64,000 nt of DNA from Flavobacteriales bacterium. GTDB taxonomy: Bacteria > Bacteroidota > Bacteroidia > CAIKAF01. Where the stretch lies: contig JAGYKD010000001.1 of NCBI GenBank assembly GCA_018401695.1, positions 660,016 through 724,015 on the forward strand. Reading direction: 5' to 3'. Every line of letters begins with the position of its first letter. Position 1 is the stretch's first letter. Under the pieces are notes generated by a model. It saw nothing but the letters and a program-made list of their open reading frames with translations. It did no database searches and was not told the DNA's origin. This document shows, piece after piece, positions 41,944 to 50,570 of this stretch. The position numbers and the translations under genes were made by a program.

Positions 41944-44900
41944 ATGGAAGAAGGTTTATACGAAGCATTGATTACAAAGCTGCTTACAGAAAAGCTACAA
42001 GGCCTTGACAATCAAAAATTTGCTTACCATACAGAAGAGATTGAGGTAGGAGAAGCCGCCTTAGTATTATCAAGACATATATCGAGAGTGCTGCATTTTG
42101 CCTTGAGCGGAATACATGGAAAAGAGGCATTAAAAAAACAAATAAAGCTTGCCAACCAAGTAATTGAGCATTTGGAACTCATTTTAAACAGGAGTGATTT
42201 AAATATACATGAAGATTTAATAGAGGGAGAAGGAAAATTGTTGATGGGGGTGTTTTCGAAATTAAACCTCCCCTTGGGAACGGTTGAATCCTATATAAAT
42301 CAGATACGGCCAAGTACACAGCTCAGCCAAAGCGAGCTATTTACGGGAGGTGCGCAAAAACAACTGAGCTTAGCCAGCGAGCTGAGAAAAGAAATAGTTT
42401 CGTCCAACCGCATAGACCTTCTGGTGTCTTTTATAAAGTGGCAAGGTTTGATTGTATTGGATGCAGCATTTGAAGATTTTTTTGAAAGGGGAGGGAAGCT
42501 AAGGGTCATAACCACCACCTATATGGGCGCCTCTGATGCTAAAGCTATTGAAAAACTTTCGGGCTTTCCCAATACAGAGGTGCGCGTTTCTTACAACCAT
42601 AATCAAGAGCGTCTTCATGCAAAAGCATACCTCTTTTACAGAAATTCAGGCTTTCACACGGCCTATATTGGATCGTCCAATTTTTCGAGGTCTGCATTAA
42701 CCGATGGTTTGGAATGGAATGTAAAGCTTACCACCCAAGAAGTACCTCATATATTAGATAAGTTCAAAAAATCATTCGAAAGCTATTGGGCGTCTTCAGC
42801 TTTCGAGCCCTATGATGGCCAGCGCAGCACAGACAAAGAAAAGCTCCGCAAAAGCCTAAGTCTGTCTAAGGTAAGCAGCCCAACAGAAGGGCCGAACTTG
42901 GCCTTATTTGATATAGAGCCTCGGCATTTTCAGCAAGAGATTTTAGAAAAGCTAGAGGTAGAGCGCAAGGTACATGGACATTACAAAAATTTGGTTGTAG
43001 CGGCCACCGGGACCGGCAAAACGGTAATAGGAGCCTTTGATTTTAAGCGGCTTCAAAAGGAAAAAAAAGATGCCAAGCTGTTATTTATAGCCCACAGAAA
43101 AGAAATTTTGCTTCGCTCCAGGGCTACATTTTGCGGGGTTTTAAAGAACCAAAACTTTGGAGACTTATGGGTAGATGGTCAACGGCCACAGTATTTCAAG
43201 CATGTATTTGCCTCCGTACAAAGCCTAAGCCATGCTTGGGAGTCGTGGCCATACCCTTCGGACTATTTTGACATGGTGATTATTGATGAAGTGCATCACT
43301 TACGCGCCAGCAGTTACAGGCCCATTCTTGATCGGCTTAATCCACAAATCCTGCTCGGTTTAACAGCCACACCGGAACGCATGGATGGAGGAGATATTGT
43401 CGCTGATTTTGGCCACAGAATAGCCGCTGAAATTCGCCTTCCTGAGGCATTAAATCAGCAACTCCTAACCCCATTTCACTATTTTGGAGTTTCGGACAGC
43501 ATCGATTTGAGTCAAGTACGATGGGAAAGGGGGGCCTATCAAATTCAAGATTTAGAGCACCTTTATACTGGCAACCATCAGCGAGTAGCCGAAATTCTTA
43601 AAGCCTTAAAGCGTTACACATTAGACATTTCTATGGTCCGATGTTTGGGATTTTGTGCAACCATTTCTCATGCAGACTTTATGGCTGCTTCCTTTAAGAA
43701 AGCCGGGTTAAAGGCTGAAGCCTTGCATTCAAAAACAAAGAAATCCAATGAGGGGCTATATGATCAATTGCGCACAGGCAAAATTAACTATTTGTTCTCT
43801 GTAGATATGTTGAATGAAGGAGTAGACATCCCAGAAGCAGATACACTATTGTTTCTTCGCCCAACCGAAAGTATTACGGTGTTTTTACAGCAATTAGGAC
43901 GTGGCCTAAGGCTTTCAGAAGGAAAGCAAGCCGTTACCGTACTTGACTTCGTGGGAAATGCCCGTCCGGAATACGATTTTTCACGAAAATTCCGTGCGCT
44001 AACCGGTCGGTTTAGCGGAAGCTTGACGAAAGAGGTGGAAGGAAATTTCCCCCATGCGCCTGTAGGCTGCCATATAGTGCTGGAGCGGAAAGCCAAAGAA
44101 GTGATTCTAAGCAATATTAAAAGAGCATTACGTACCAACAAAAAGGGCCTTTTGCAAAAAATTAGAGCGTATACTCAAGACACCGGCACAAACCCTCCCT
44201 TAAGTATCTTTTTAAAAAACTATCCGGTTCCCCTAGAATCTATTTACAAGCATGACCTTTGGCTAAATTTGGTAAGAGAGGCCAACCAACAACCAAGGAA
44301 TCCCCAACCCATAACGGATTTAGCAAAAAAAGCGGCATTTAACAAATGGCTTTCGGGTTCATCGTACAGCTACTTCTTGTTCATCCGAGAAATGGCTGAG
44401 AGAAAATTCCACTGGCCAAAGGCAGCCATGACAAGCAACGAACAGCGTATGGCTTTAATGCTTCATCATGACCTAAGAACTGAGTGTGCTAACTTCAAAA
44501 ATGTGGAAGAAAGCCTCTTGCCCTTTGGAAAAGATGCTGATTTATGTAAGGAAGTAGAAGAGCTAATGAAGCTTCTGATAGACCAAGTAAAAAGTCCCGA
44601 AATAGACAACCCGCTCCCCTATGAACAACCTCTAAAAGTGCATGGCCGCTATACTAGAGAACAAATATTGACGGCCTTTGGATTTCAATCCCTCAATACC
44701 AAACGACCGAGCCAAAGTGGAGTGGAATATAATCCAGGCTTAAATACAGAGTTATTATTTGTAAACCTTGAAAAAACAGAAAGGCACTTTTCTCCAAGTA
44801 CGATGTATGAGGATTATGCCATTTCAGATACCTTGTTTCATTGGCAGTCTCAAAATAGCGCACGGCCCGAAGTTGGTATGGGTCTGAGTTACGTTCAACA

Positions 44901-45102
44901 ATCCAAACTTAAAAAACACATCTTGCTGTTTGTACGCGAACAACCCAAAACTGAATTTGGTCAAACCCAAGGATTTGTTTTTTTGGGTCGTGTCTTTTAC
45001 CGAAGTCATGAAGGCCGCAAACCAATGAATATTATTTGGGAACTGGAAACCCCCATTCCTGCCTTTCTTAGAAGCGATTCAAAAAAATTGGCTTTGGGTT
45101 AA
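41944..45102 (+). CDS. PLD-helicase-DUF3427 protein, probable defence protein
   Basis: The 1052-residue protein combines three parts. An N-terminal phospholipase D-like nuclease domain has LHAKAYLFY (His225, Lys227) and GSSNFSRSAL (243-252). A superfamily II helicase follows, with Walker A ATGTGKT (354-360), DEVHH (448-452), LTATPER (473-479) and QQLGRGLR. A long C-terminal region matches the DUF3427 pattern (GYTR-like HGRYTREQILTAFGF, VEYNPGLNTELLFVNL, YEDYAISDTLFHWQSQN). This architecture is known as a single-gene type found in bacterial defence islands and is thought to restrict foreign DNA. Only one HKD motif is visible, so the nuclease may act as a dimer. The flanking genes are ordinary housekeeping ones. 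Confidence 0.9.
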   Translation: MEEGLYEALITKLLTEKLQGLDNQKFAYHTEEIEVGEAALVLSRHISRVLHFALSGIHGKEALKKQIKLANQVIEHLELILNRSDLNIHEDLIEGEGKLLMGVFSKLNLPLGTVESYINQIRPSTQLSQSELFTGGAQKQLSLASELRKEIVSSNRIDLLVSFIKWQGLIVLDAAFEDFFERGGKLRVITTTYMGASDAKAIEKLSGFPNTEVRVSYNHNQERLHAKAYLFYRNSGFHTAYIGSSNFSRSALTDGLEWNVKLTTQEVPHILDKFKKSFESYWASSAFEPYDGQRSTDKEKLRKSLSLSKVSSPTEGPNLALFDIEPRHFQQEILEKLEVERKVHGHYKNLVVAATGTGKTVIGAFDFKRLQKEKKDAKLLFIAHRKEILLRSRATFCGVLKNQNFGDLWVDGQRPQYFKHVFASVQSLSHAWESWPYPSDYFDMVIIDEVHHLRASSYRPILDRLNPQILLGLTATPERMDGGDIVADFGHRIAAEIRLPEALNQQLLTPFHYFGVSDSIDLSQVRWERGAYQIQDLEHLYTGNHQRVAEILKALKRYTLDISMVRCLGFCATISHADFMAASFKKAGLKAEALHSKTKKSNEGLYDQLRTGKINYLFSVDMLNEGVDIPEADTLLFLRPTESITVFLQQLGRGLRLSEGKQAVTVLDFVGNARPEYDFSRKFRALTGRFSGSLTKEVEGNFPHAPVGCHIVLERKAKEVILSNIKRALRTNKKGLLQKIRAYTQDTGTNPPLSIFLKNYPVPLESIYKHDLWLNLVREANQQPRNPQPITDLAKKAAFNKWLSGSSYSYFLFIREMAERKFHWPKAAMTSNEQRMALMLHHDLRTECANFKNVEESLLPFGKDADLCKEVEELMKLLIDQVKSPEIDNPLPYEQPLKVHGRYTREQILTAFGFQSLNTKRPSQSGVEYNPGLNTELLFVNLEKTERHFSPSTMYEDYAISDTLFHWQSQNSARPEVGMGLSYVQQSKLKKHILLFVREQPKTEFGQTQGFVFLGRVFYRSHEGRKPMNIIWELETPIPAFLRSDSKKLALG

Positions 45103-45138
45103 GCGCTTTGAAACCTCTACACCTCCCATGCGCCTCAC

Positions 45139-45429
45139 CTATTCCTCCTCAAACTCCACAACAAACCTATATCCACACCTGAAATCCATGCATTGATGGA
45201 CTTGAGATAGGCAGGTTTCGTTCCATATATCCGTTGTTGCGCTGCCAAAATAGGTCGTAACTTCCATCTTTGACCTGTGGGTTTCACTCAATATATCTGT
45301 TCTTGCGCCACACAAGGGACAGGTAGTCGGCTGTTCTGAAGGTAAGTATACCAGCCATTCTTCCGCTTCTTTTGGACCGCTTGGATGCATTTTTAGCTTG
45401 TTTGTCTTACTAAGATAGATATTCCGCAT
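45139..45429 (-). CDS. Small CxxC zinc-binding-like protein
   Basis: The 96-residue frame (or 83 residues from the ATG at 45390) contains CPLCGARTD and QCMDFRCGYRFVVEFEEE, two pairs of Cys suited to bind zinc. WLVYLPSEQPTTCPLCG suggests a short zinc ribbon. It is convergent with the helicase gene (36-base gap). No family recognised; an intact role is likely because the frame has protein-like composition throughout. Confidence 0.55.
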   Translation of the reverse strand: MRNIYLSKTNKLKMHPSGPKEAEEWLVYLPSEQPTTCPLCGARTDILSETHRSKMEVTTYFGSATTDIWNETCLSQVHQCMDFRCGYRFVVEFEEE

Positions 45430-45729
45430 TTTTCATTCCATCCCATCCCAAAAAAACACGGTACACCATAAAATTGCCCCCCGGGGCCCAAGGAGGGCCG
45501 CCCGATGCCCGACACCTGTTTTGCTTGGAGCGAGGAGGCCCGACCAAAGGAGGGACCCCGCAGCCCTTAGCAAAATGGTGGAGGGCAAGGGCGACCGACA
45601 AAAGCCCCGGATTTGGAGCCTTATTCTTTTTTCGGAGCCTGGGCCCAAAATGGTATTTCCCCAATAAAATCCGGTATAAATCCTCATGCATTCGGCAATT
45701 ATTTCGATATTTCCGTAAAATTACTCCCC
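45430..45729. other. Gene-free spacer with GC-rich hairpin element
   Basis: Between 45475 and 45640 lie inverted GC-rich segments (GGGCCCAAGGAGGGCC; CCGATGCCCGACACC against GGGCGACCGAC) similar in style to the dispersed hairpin spacers. There is no supported gene. Short readings across it are not protein-like. Confidence 0.45.
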
Positions 45730-45900
45730 ATGAAAATGCCTGTTTTTTTTCTTGCAACATTTGCTTCCCTTGCGCTACTTTATTCCTGCAAATCTTCTGA
45801 CGTAGTCAAAAGCCATTCGGTGCGTTATACCGAACAAGACAGCGAAGCTTCCTTCAGTCAGGGATTTACGCCCGCCGACAGCACCCAAACTTCCGAGTAA
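45730..45900 (+). CDS. Small lipoprotein (56 residues)
   Basis: Starting at 45730, MKMPVFFLATFASLALLYSC ends in a good lipobox (LLYSC), followed by a short polar tail (KSSDVVKSHSVRYTEQ, SQGFTPADSTQTSE). The mature lipoprotein has about 37 residues and no recognisable domain. It is convergent with gluQ, nine bases between stops. A role is unknown; it could be an outer-membrane spacer or lipoprotein fragment, though the frame is intact. Confidence 0.65.
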   Translation: MKMPVFFLATFASLALLYSCKSSDVVKSHSVRYTEQDSEASFSQGFTPADSTQTSE

Positions 45901-45909
45901 AGGTCAGCC

Positions 45910-46776
45910 TTATCCCTTCGACGCCCTCAGCGCAGCTTCTAGCTCAGTGCCCGCTTCCTGCTCCAATTGATTCAACGCCCTGCGGCTTAAATCCATTGGG
46001 CCCTGCGTGCTGCTCGACTTACTGAGTTTCTCCCCACGGGAATTCAAACGCAAAGGATGGTGCCAGCAGCGCAGCCCTGCATAGGCCTTCGCCCCCATCT
46101 GCTCGGCCAACCAATACTGAAAACCGCTGGAAGGCCTTAAGTCTTCACCTCTAACCACTGCTTCCACCTCAAAATGCAGATCATCTACTATAGATGCGAG
46201 TTGATAGGCAGGTTTTCCCTCCCGGTTGCGAAGAATGGGATCGCCCTCCGGCAAGGCTGCCTGGTAATCCACCTGTTGACCACTTAAGTCCAAGCGGCGA
46301 ATGCCGGCCGATTTCGGAACGGCCATCCGCCGGTGACGGTCCGACCCATCCAAAGCCAAACCCAGATTTCGGCAACTGCCCGGATAGGCATTTCCTTGCG
46401 ATTTCCAATCTTTCCGCGAACAGGTGCAGGCATAAAGCTTTGGCTTCAACGCTTCCAAAGCTTCCAAATACAGGGGCATTCGATGCCTTTGGCTCCACTC
46501 TGCCTCAAACACTTCCGGCCCGGAAGGCCCTTCGTCCGGTTGCATGCCCAATGCCTCCAACTGCCTAAAAATATCGGCAAGAAATTCCGGACGAAAGCGG
46601 GACCGGTCCAAATCGTCTATCCGCAACAGGAGTTTTCCTCCCAGAGCCTCGCAAAAGGCACGAGTGAGCAAAAAGTTGTACAAATTTCCCTGATGCAGAT
46701 ACCCGCTGGGGGTCGGCGCCAAGCGAAATTTTAGCCCTTTTTGAGGCTGCCCACCATGTTGGCCGGCACCACCCAT
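45910..46776 (-). CDS. gluQ: Glutamyl-Q tRNA(Asp) synthetase
   Basis: The 288-residue protein is the catalytic half of a class Ic synthetase. [15 protein letters not shown] contains the HIGH-type motif as HQGN (28-31); KLSKS (250-254) is the KMSKS loop. Zinc ligands are seen in CTC (117, 119) and YPGSC (131-135). There is no anticodon-binding domain, as in YadB/GluQ. It attaches glutamate to queuosine in the anticodon of tRNA-Asp. The start at 46776 overlaps the end of fumC by 46 bases; no later ATG precedes the HIGH motif. queD lies about 5 kb away, not in the same operon. Confidence 0.9.
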   Translation of the reverse strand: MGGAGQHGGQPQKGLKFRLAPTPSGYLHQGNLYNFLLTRAFCEALGGKLLLRIDDLDRSRFRPEFLADIFRQLEALGMQPDEGPSGPEVFEAEWSQRHRMPLYLEALEALKPKLYACTCSRKDWKSQGNAYPGSCRNLGLALDGSDRHRRMAVPKSAGIRRLDLSGQQVDYQAALPEGDPILRNREGKPAYQLASIVDDLHFEVEAVVRGEDLRPSSGFQYWLAEQMGAKAYAGLRCWHHPLRLNSRGEKLSKSSSTQGPMDLSRRALNQLEQEAGTELEAALRASKG

Positions 46777-48134
46777 GCGTCAAATTGTTCGTTGGTCAAA
46801 TAGTCCAGGGCCAAAGCGGCTTCACGCAAGGTGGAACCTTCTTTGTGGGCCTTCTTGGCAATGGCCGCTGCCTTTTCGTAGCCAATATGCGGGTTGAGTG
46901 CGGTTACCAACATCAAACTGTTCTCTAAATTCTTTTGGATGTTGGCCAAATTGGGTTCAATGCCCGAGGCACAATGCGCATCGAAGCTGCGGCAAGCATC
47001 GCCAATAAGCCGGGCAGATTGCAACACATTGGCGGCTATCATGGGTTTAAAAACGTTCAACTCAAAGTGTCCGGTAGCGCCTCCTATGCTTACCGCCGTA
47101 TCGTTGCCAATTACTTGCGCACAAACCATAGTGAGCGCCTCGGGCTGGGTGGGATTCACTTTGCCGGGCATAATGGAGGAACCGGGTTCGTTTTCCGGAA
47201 TTAAAATTTCGCCAATGCCGCAACGTGGGCCGGAAGCCAGCATGCGCACATCGTTTCCGATTTTCATCAAAGAAACTGCCGCCCGCTTGAGGGCGCCGCT
47301 CAATTCTACCATGGCGTCGTGGGCAGCCAAAGCCTCGAACTTGTTGGGCGCAGTGACAAAAGGCAAGCCTGTAAATTCGGCAATATAGGCCGCCACCTTT
47401 TCGGCATAGCCTTCCGGCGTATTCAGCCCTGTGCCGACGGCAGTTCCCCCCAAGGCCAATTCGCTTACCCCTTTCAAGGCCGATTTTAGCGCCGCCATGC
47501 TGTTGTCCAATTGTTGCACATATCCGCTAAACTCTTGACCCAAAGTAAGTGGAGTTGCGTCCATGAAGTGGGTACGACCAATCTTCACCACCTCCATAAA
47601 AGTCTGAGATTTAGCGTGCAGGGTATCCCGGAGTTGTTGCATACCGGGCAAAGTTCCCTCCACCACCGCTTTGTAAGCTGCAATATGCATGGCGGTAGGG
47701 AAAGTATCGTTGGAAGATTGGCTCTTGTTTACATCGTCGTTGGGGTGCAGGCTTTTTTGCGCGTCGCCAAGACTTCCTCCCTGTAGCACATGACCGCGAT
47801 TGGCCACCACTTCGTTTACGTTCATATTGCTTTGAGTCCCTGACCCGGTTTGCCAAATAACCAAGGGAAACTGATTGTCGAGTTTGCCTTCCAGAATTTC
47901 ACCACACACTTGAGCAATGGCATCGCGTTTGGAGGCATCGAGCACGCCAAGTTCAGCATTGGCAAAGGCCGCGGCTTTTTTCAAATAAGCAAAGGCATGC
48001 ACAATTTCGATAGGCATGGAAGCCTCAGGCCCGATTTTAAAATTATTGCGCGAGCGTTCGGTTTGTGCGCCCCAATAAGCTTCGGCAGGCACGTTTACCT
48101 CGCCCATGGTATCTTTTTCGATGCGGTACTCCAT
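46731..48134 (-). CDS. fumC: Class II fumarate hydratase
   Basis: Starting at 48134 ([20 protein letters not shown]), the product has 467 residues, the standard length. The fumarase signature [13 protein letters not shown] is present, with the catalytic Ser loop, the [14 protein letters not shown] region and [11 protein letters not shown]. It interconverts fumarate and malate in the citric acid cycle. A longer reading to 48296 covers the repeat at 48186 and is rejected. Its end overlaps gluQ. Confidence 0.96.
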   Translation of the reverse strand: MEYRIEKDTMGEVNVPAEAYWGAQTERSRNNFKIGPEASMPIEIVHAFAYLKKAAAFANAELGVLDASKRDAIAQVCGEILEGKLDNQFPLVIWQTGSGTQSNMNVNEVVANRGHVLQGGSLGDAQKSLHPNDDVNKSQSSNDTFPTAMHIAAYKAVVEGTLPGMQQLRDTLHAKSQTFMEVVKIGRTHFMDATPLTLGQEFSGYVQQLDNSMAALKSALKGVSELALGGTAVGTGLNTPEGYAEKVAAYIAEFTGLPFVTAPNKFEALAAHDAMVELSGALKRAAVSLMKIGNDVRMLASGPRCGIGEILIPENEPGSSIMPGKVNPTQPEALTMVCAQVIGNDTAVSIGGATGHFELNVFKPMIAANVLQSARLIGDACRSFDAHCASGIEPNLANIQKNLENSLMLVTALNPHIGYEKAAAIAKKAHKEGSTLREAALALDYLTNEQFDAWVVPANMVGSLKKG

Positions 48135-48154
48135 GACAAAAAATTTTGAACAAA

Positions 48155-48229
48155 AGTAAGGAAATAAGGGGGAAGGAAGGTGTTTCCGCGTAACCGGCCA
48201 TCCGCTGTAGTTGCCTTGCCCAAAGGGCA
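48155..48229. repeat. Partial copy of the spacer repeat at 50184
   Basis: About 75 bases (AGGAAATAAGGGGGAAGG to GTAGTTGCCTTGCCCAAAGG) match 50184-50258 with few differences. It includes the head of the hairpin family but not the tail. Confidence 0.65.
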
Positions 48230-48318
48230 TAGCGGTCAAATGGCCTGAAGGAAGGGCATAATCGCAGGACGGTAAAAACCGAGAATAAAACTCCAACTGC
48301 TGTGGAAAAACTCAGCTG

Positions 48319-49185
48319 CTAATGGGGTATTTTTTTATGTCCCGGCTCCCAAATGAGCCTTACAAAAGCACTAAGCCCTTGATTTTCGGACCAAACCGGA
48401 ACACCTGCCACAATGCCCACCAAGAGGTTTTCTGCCAAACCCAAACGCATTTGGGGCCGTATAACTAAGTCAAAATCCCCGGGTTCATAGCTTTTGTTCC
48501 ATTCTACGCCTATAAAGTTCCGCGTTCCGGGAATCATGTAATGAAAACTGCTGTGCATTTCGTATGTCCAATGCCAAGAAGCGTTCCTAAAGTTTTGCTC
48601 AAAGGAAGGGCCTGTATAGATTAGACTATGGAAATTCCTACCCCACCTTTTGGCAGCAATCAAAAAGGGGTTGTAGATATTTCCTACAAAAACCGGATTT
48701 CCAAAAGACTTGAAATCCGAAAGCATCAATTCATTAATGTAGCCTAATGCCATGGAAGTAGCCTTGGCTTCGTTAACCATAAAAGACCACTGGATTGCTG
48801 TTTTTAGACCATTCAAACGACTGGAGGGAATTGAGTCGGGGCTGCTTTCCGAGCTTGGCGCATAAAAGGTAAAGGGCAATTCAACCTCTAAACCCAAACG
48901 GTCTACAGGAGCCCATTCGTACTCGATGAGAGCCTCATAGCTGTCTGCGCTTCGCTTGTCGCTTAGACCCAAACCCAGGTTCCACTCTTTCTCCCCTTTT
49001 CGAGCCCCCAAATCGCGTATGAGGTCAATGTACAACGGTTCGGCATGGAGCACTTTATCGGGGCTTAAACGATCCTCTACCTGATATATATACAAGCTGT
49101 CTTTAGCAGCATCCGAAGTTGGATTTTGACCAAGGAATGTGCCGCTTGTTCCTGCCAGAAACAAAACAAATGAAAGTAAACGCAT
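48319..49185 (-). CDS. Probable outer-membrane beta-barrel protein (HAEP family)
   Basis: From the ATG at 49185 the protein has 288 residues and a signal peptide (MRLLSFVLFLAGTSGTFLGQ). The segment KVLHAEPLYIDLIRDLGARK followed by GEKEWNLG is a conserved feature of a Bacteroidota outer-membrane protein family. The rest alternates aromatic beta-strand patterns (LIEYEWAPVDRLGLEVELPF, RNFIGVEWNKSYEPGDFDL). Related proteins are often near metal or copper-oxidase genes, but none is here. Function unproven; perhaps a channel or transporter. Confidence 0.65.
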   Translation of the reverse strand: MRLLSFVLFLAGTSGTFLGQNPTSDAAKDSLYIYQVEDRLSPDKVLHAEPLYIDLIRDLGARKGEKEWNLGLGLSDKRSADSYEALIEYEWAPVDRLGLEVELPFTFYAPSSESSPDSIPSSRLNGLKTAIQWSFMVNEAKATSMALGYINELMLSDFKSFGNPVFVGNIYNPFLIAAKRWGRNFHSLIYTGPSFEQNFRNASWHWTYEMHSSFHYMIPGTRNFIGVEWNKSYEPGDFDLVIRPQMRLGLAENLLVGIVAGVPVWSENQGLSAFVRLIWEPGHKKIPH

Positions 49186-49424
49186 ACTAAAAAATTGGGT
49201 TTTTGGATTTTGTAAACCGTGGCCTGTGGCCGCGGCCAAAAGGACTAATAGTAATAGCCTTTGCTTGCAAGAACAAACACTCTCGTAAGCATTGCTAAAA
49301 CAGGGTCAATAGGGTACAAAACCTATGTTCCGAACCTCAAACCTTCCAAAAACGGAATGCTTATGCCCAAATGAGCTTAAAAGGAAAAAAACTTTTAGGG
49401 CCCCAAATCAACCATGCCAATGAT

Positions 49425-49811
49425 TTAGGCCTTAGGTGGAGGGGGGTCTACTTCTTTCAAATCGGAGGAAACCACAGGAACACAAAAAGGGAACCTCCGA
49501 TCGCCTATAAAGCTTAAATGTTGATTAGGCGCTTTCCCGCACTCTTGCGCAAAATTCCAATACTTAAGATTCTGTTGCTTTTGCTTTTTATTCCGGTTTT
49601 GCTTGTCGTCAAACTCTTGAATAGCGTCTTCGAAGCCCAGCCCCTGCTCAACAAACCATTCTACCATACTTTCCTGGTCATTATATGCCAAGTTCTCTTT
49701 GCTTCCCGGAGCCTCGGGCGATGGAGTGTCTATAGAAAGGTTAATCAACAGCACGGCTATAAAGCCCCAAAAGGGCCTTGTGAACCTAGACGTACCCATT
49801 TTCCTAAGCAT
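49425..49811 (-). CDS. Small hypothetical protein with N-terminal membrane segment
   Basis: The 128-residue frame begins MLRKMGTSRFTRPFWGFIAV (a signal anchor or secretion signal, with alternative start at 49799), then a hydrophilic, acidic/basic part (GFEDAIQEFDDKQNRNKKQK) and ends in DLKEVDPPPPKA. No family recognised. The composition is protein-like and the frame is intact, but support is limited to that. Confidence 0.45.
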   Translation of the reverse strand: MLRKMGTSRFTRPFWGFIAVLLINLSIDTPSPEAPGSKENLAYNDQESMVEWFVEQGLGFEDAIQEFDDKQNRNKKQKQQNLKYWNFAQECGKAPNQHLSFIGDRRFPFCVPVVSSDLKEVDPPPPKA

Positions 49812-49910
49812 ATGGACAAAGGTACAATGGTTGGGGATAATTTGCTACAACAATTAAAAAGAAAACAAGCCCTTGATTGAACTTGGGGCCAATAAGTAAC
49901 AGCCCCTAAT

Positions 49911-50105
49911 GAGATCGTTTACGGGAGACTATTCTGGCGGCATACCTGCCCTGACCATGGCGTCAGGGTTTGCATTACGGCCAAATCTCAAGTATTTTAT
50001 CCTGACCGCAGCGTCAGGGGGCTTTCAATTTGTCCGTGCCTTAATCTGCACCGACGCTGAGGTCGGCATCTAAAGACCTTGAAAACGCCTCCCGTCAACG
50101 GTCTC
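49911..50105. mobile_element. MITE-like element, copy 3 (195 bp)
   Basis: Ends are GAGATCGTTTACGGGAG and CTCCCGTCAACGGTCTC, flanked by TAAT on both sides as a possible target duplication. It lies in the opposite orientation to copies 1 and 2 (CTTGAAAACGC near the right end). It carries several CCTGACC...GCGTCAGG modules. Confidence 0.6.
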
Positions 50106-50214
50106 TAATAGGCCTAGGCAGGCTTCTGAGCCTTGGCCACAGAATCTTTTTGAATTATACCATGGCTACAAAAATTTGGACAAATTAAGGAAATAAGGGG
50201 GAAGGATGGTGTTG

Positions 50215-50360
50215 CCGCGTAACCGGCCATCCGCTGTAGTTGCCTTGCCCAAAGGGCCTCAGCCAAGCTTTTGTTGGGGCTCGCCTGTAGGCTCCGCCCA
50301 GCAAAAGCAGGCTTCGGCCCCTTTGGTCATCGGCAAGCTGCCGCTGCTGTCCGGCGCGGG
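50215..50360. repeat. Intergenic hairpin repeat, head-tail family
   Basis: Head CCGCGTAACCGGCCATCCGC, tail CCGCTGCTGTCCGGCGCGGG. It closely matches 59907-60051, including the inner pair GCTCGCCTGTAGGCTCCGCC. Confidence 0.65.
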
Positions 50361-50400
50361 GTGAGAACGTGTATGCTTCATGATTGAGAAACGGGGGCTT

Positions 50401-50545
50401 CCCGAGAGACGGAGGCATCCCGAGAGACGGAGGCATCCTGAGAGACGGAGGCATCCCGAGAGACGGGAGGCATCCCGAGAGACGGGAGGCATCCCGTCTT
50501 TACTTCATCTCCGAGAGACGGAGGGCAACCCGTCTTTACCTCATC
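50401..50545 (+). repeat. Short tandem repeat of 18-19 bases
   Basis: CCCGAGAGACGGAGGCAT and close variants stand in five consecutive copies (50401-50492), followed by alternating CCCGTCTTTACTTCATCT and GAGAGACGG units to 50545. It sits just before the glycosyltransferase gene at 50571. Confidence 0.7.
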
Positions 50546-50570
50546 TTTCATCATTGCCTATATTCGCTTT

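Larger units (their letters stand above)
49812..50570. other. Long gene-free stretch made of three repeat elements
   Basis: The 759 bases hold, in order, a MITE-like copy (49911-50105), the head-tail hairpin element (50215-50360) and a short tandem repeat (50401-50545). No gene is supported. The short readings on both strands (for example the Arg/Pro-rich frame across the tandem repeat) are products of the repeat. Confidence 0.65.

Noticed and set aside
50401-50545. CRISPR array
   Set aside because: The 18-19-base units are directly adjacent without unique spacers of 25-40 bases, and no cas genes are nearby.
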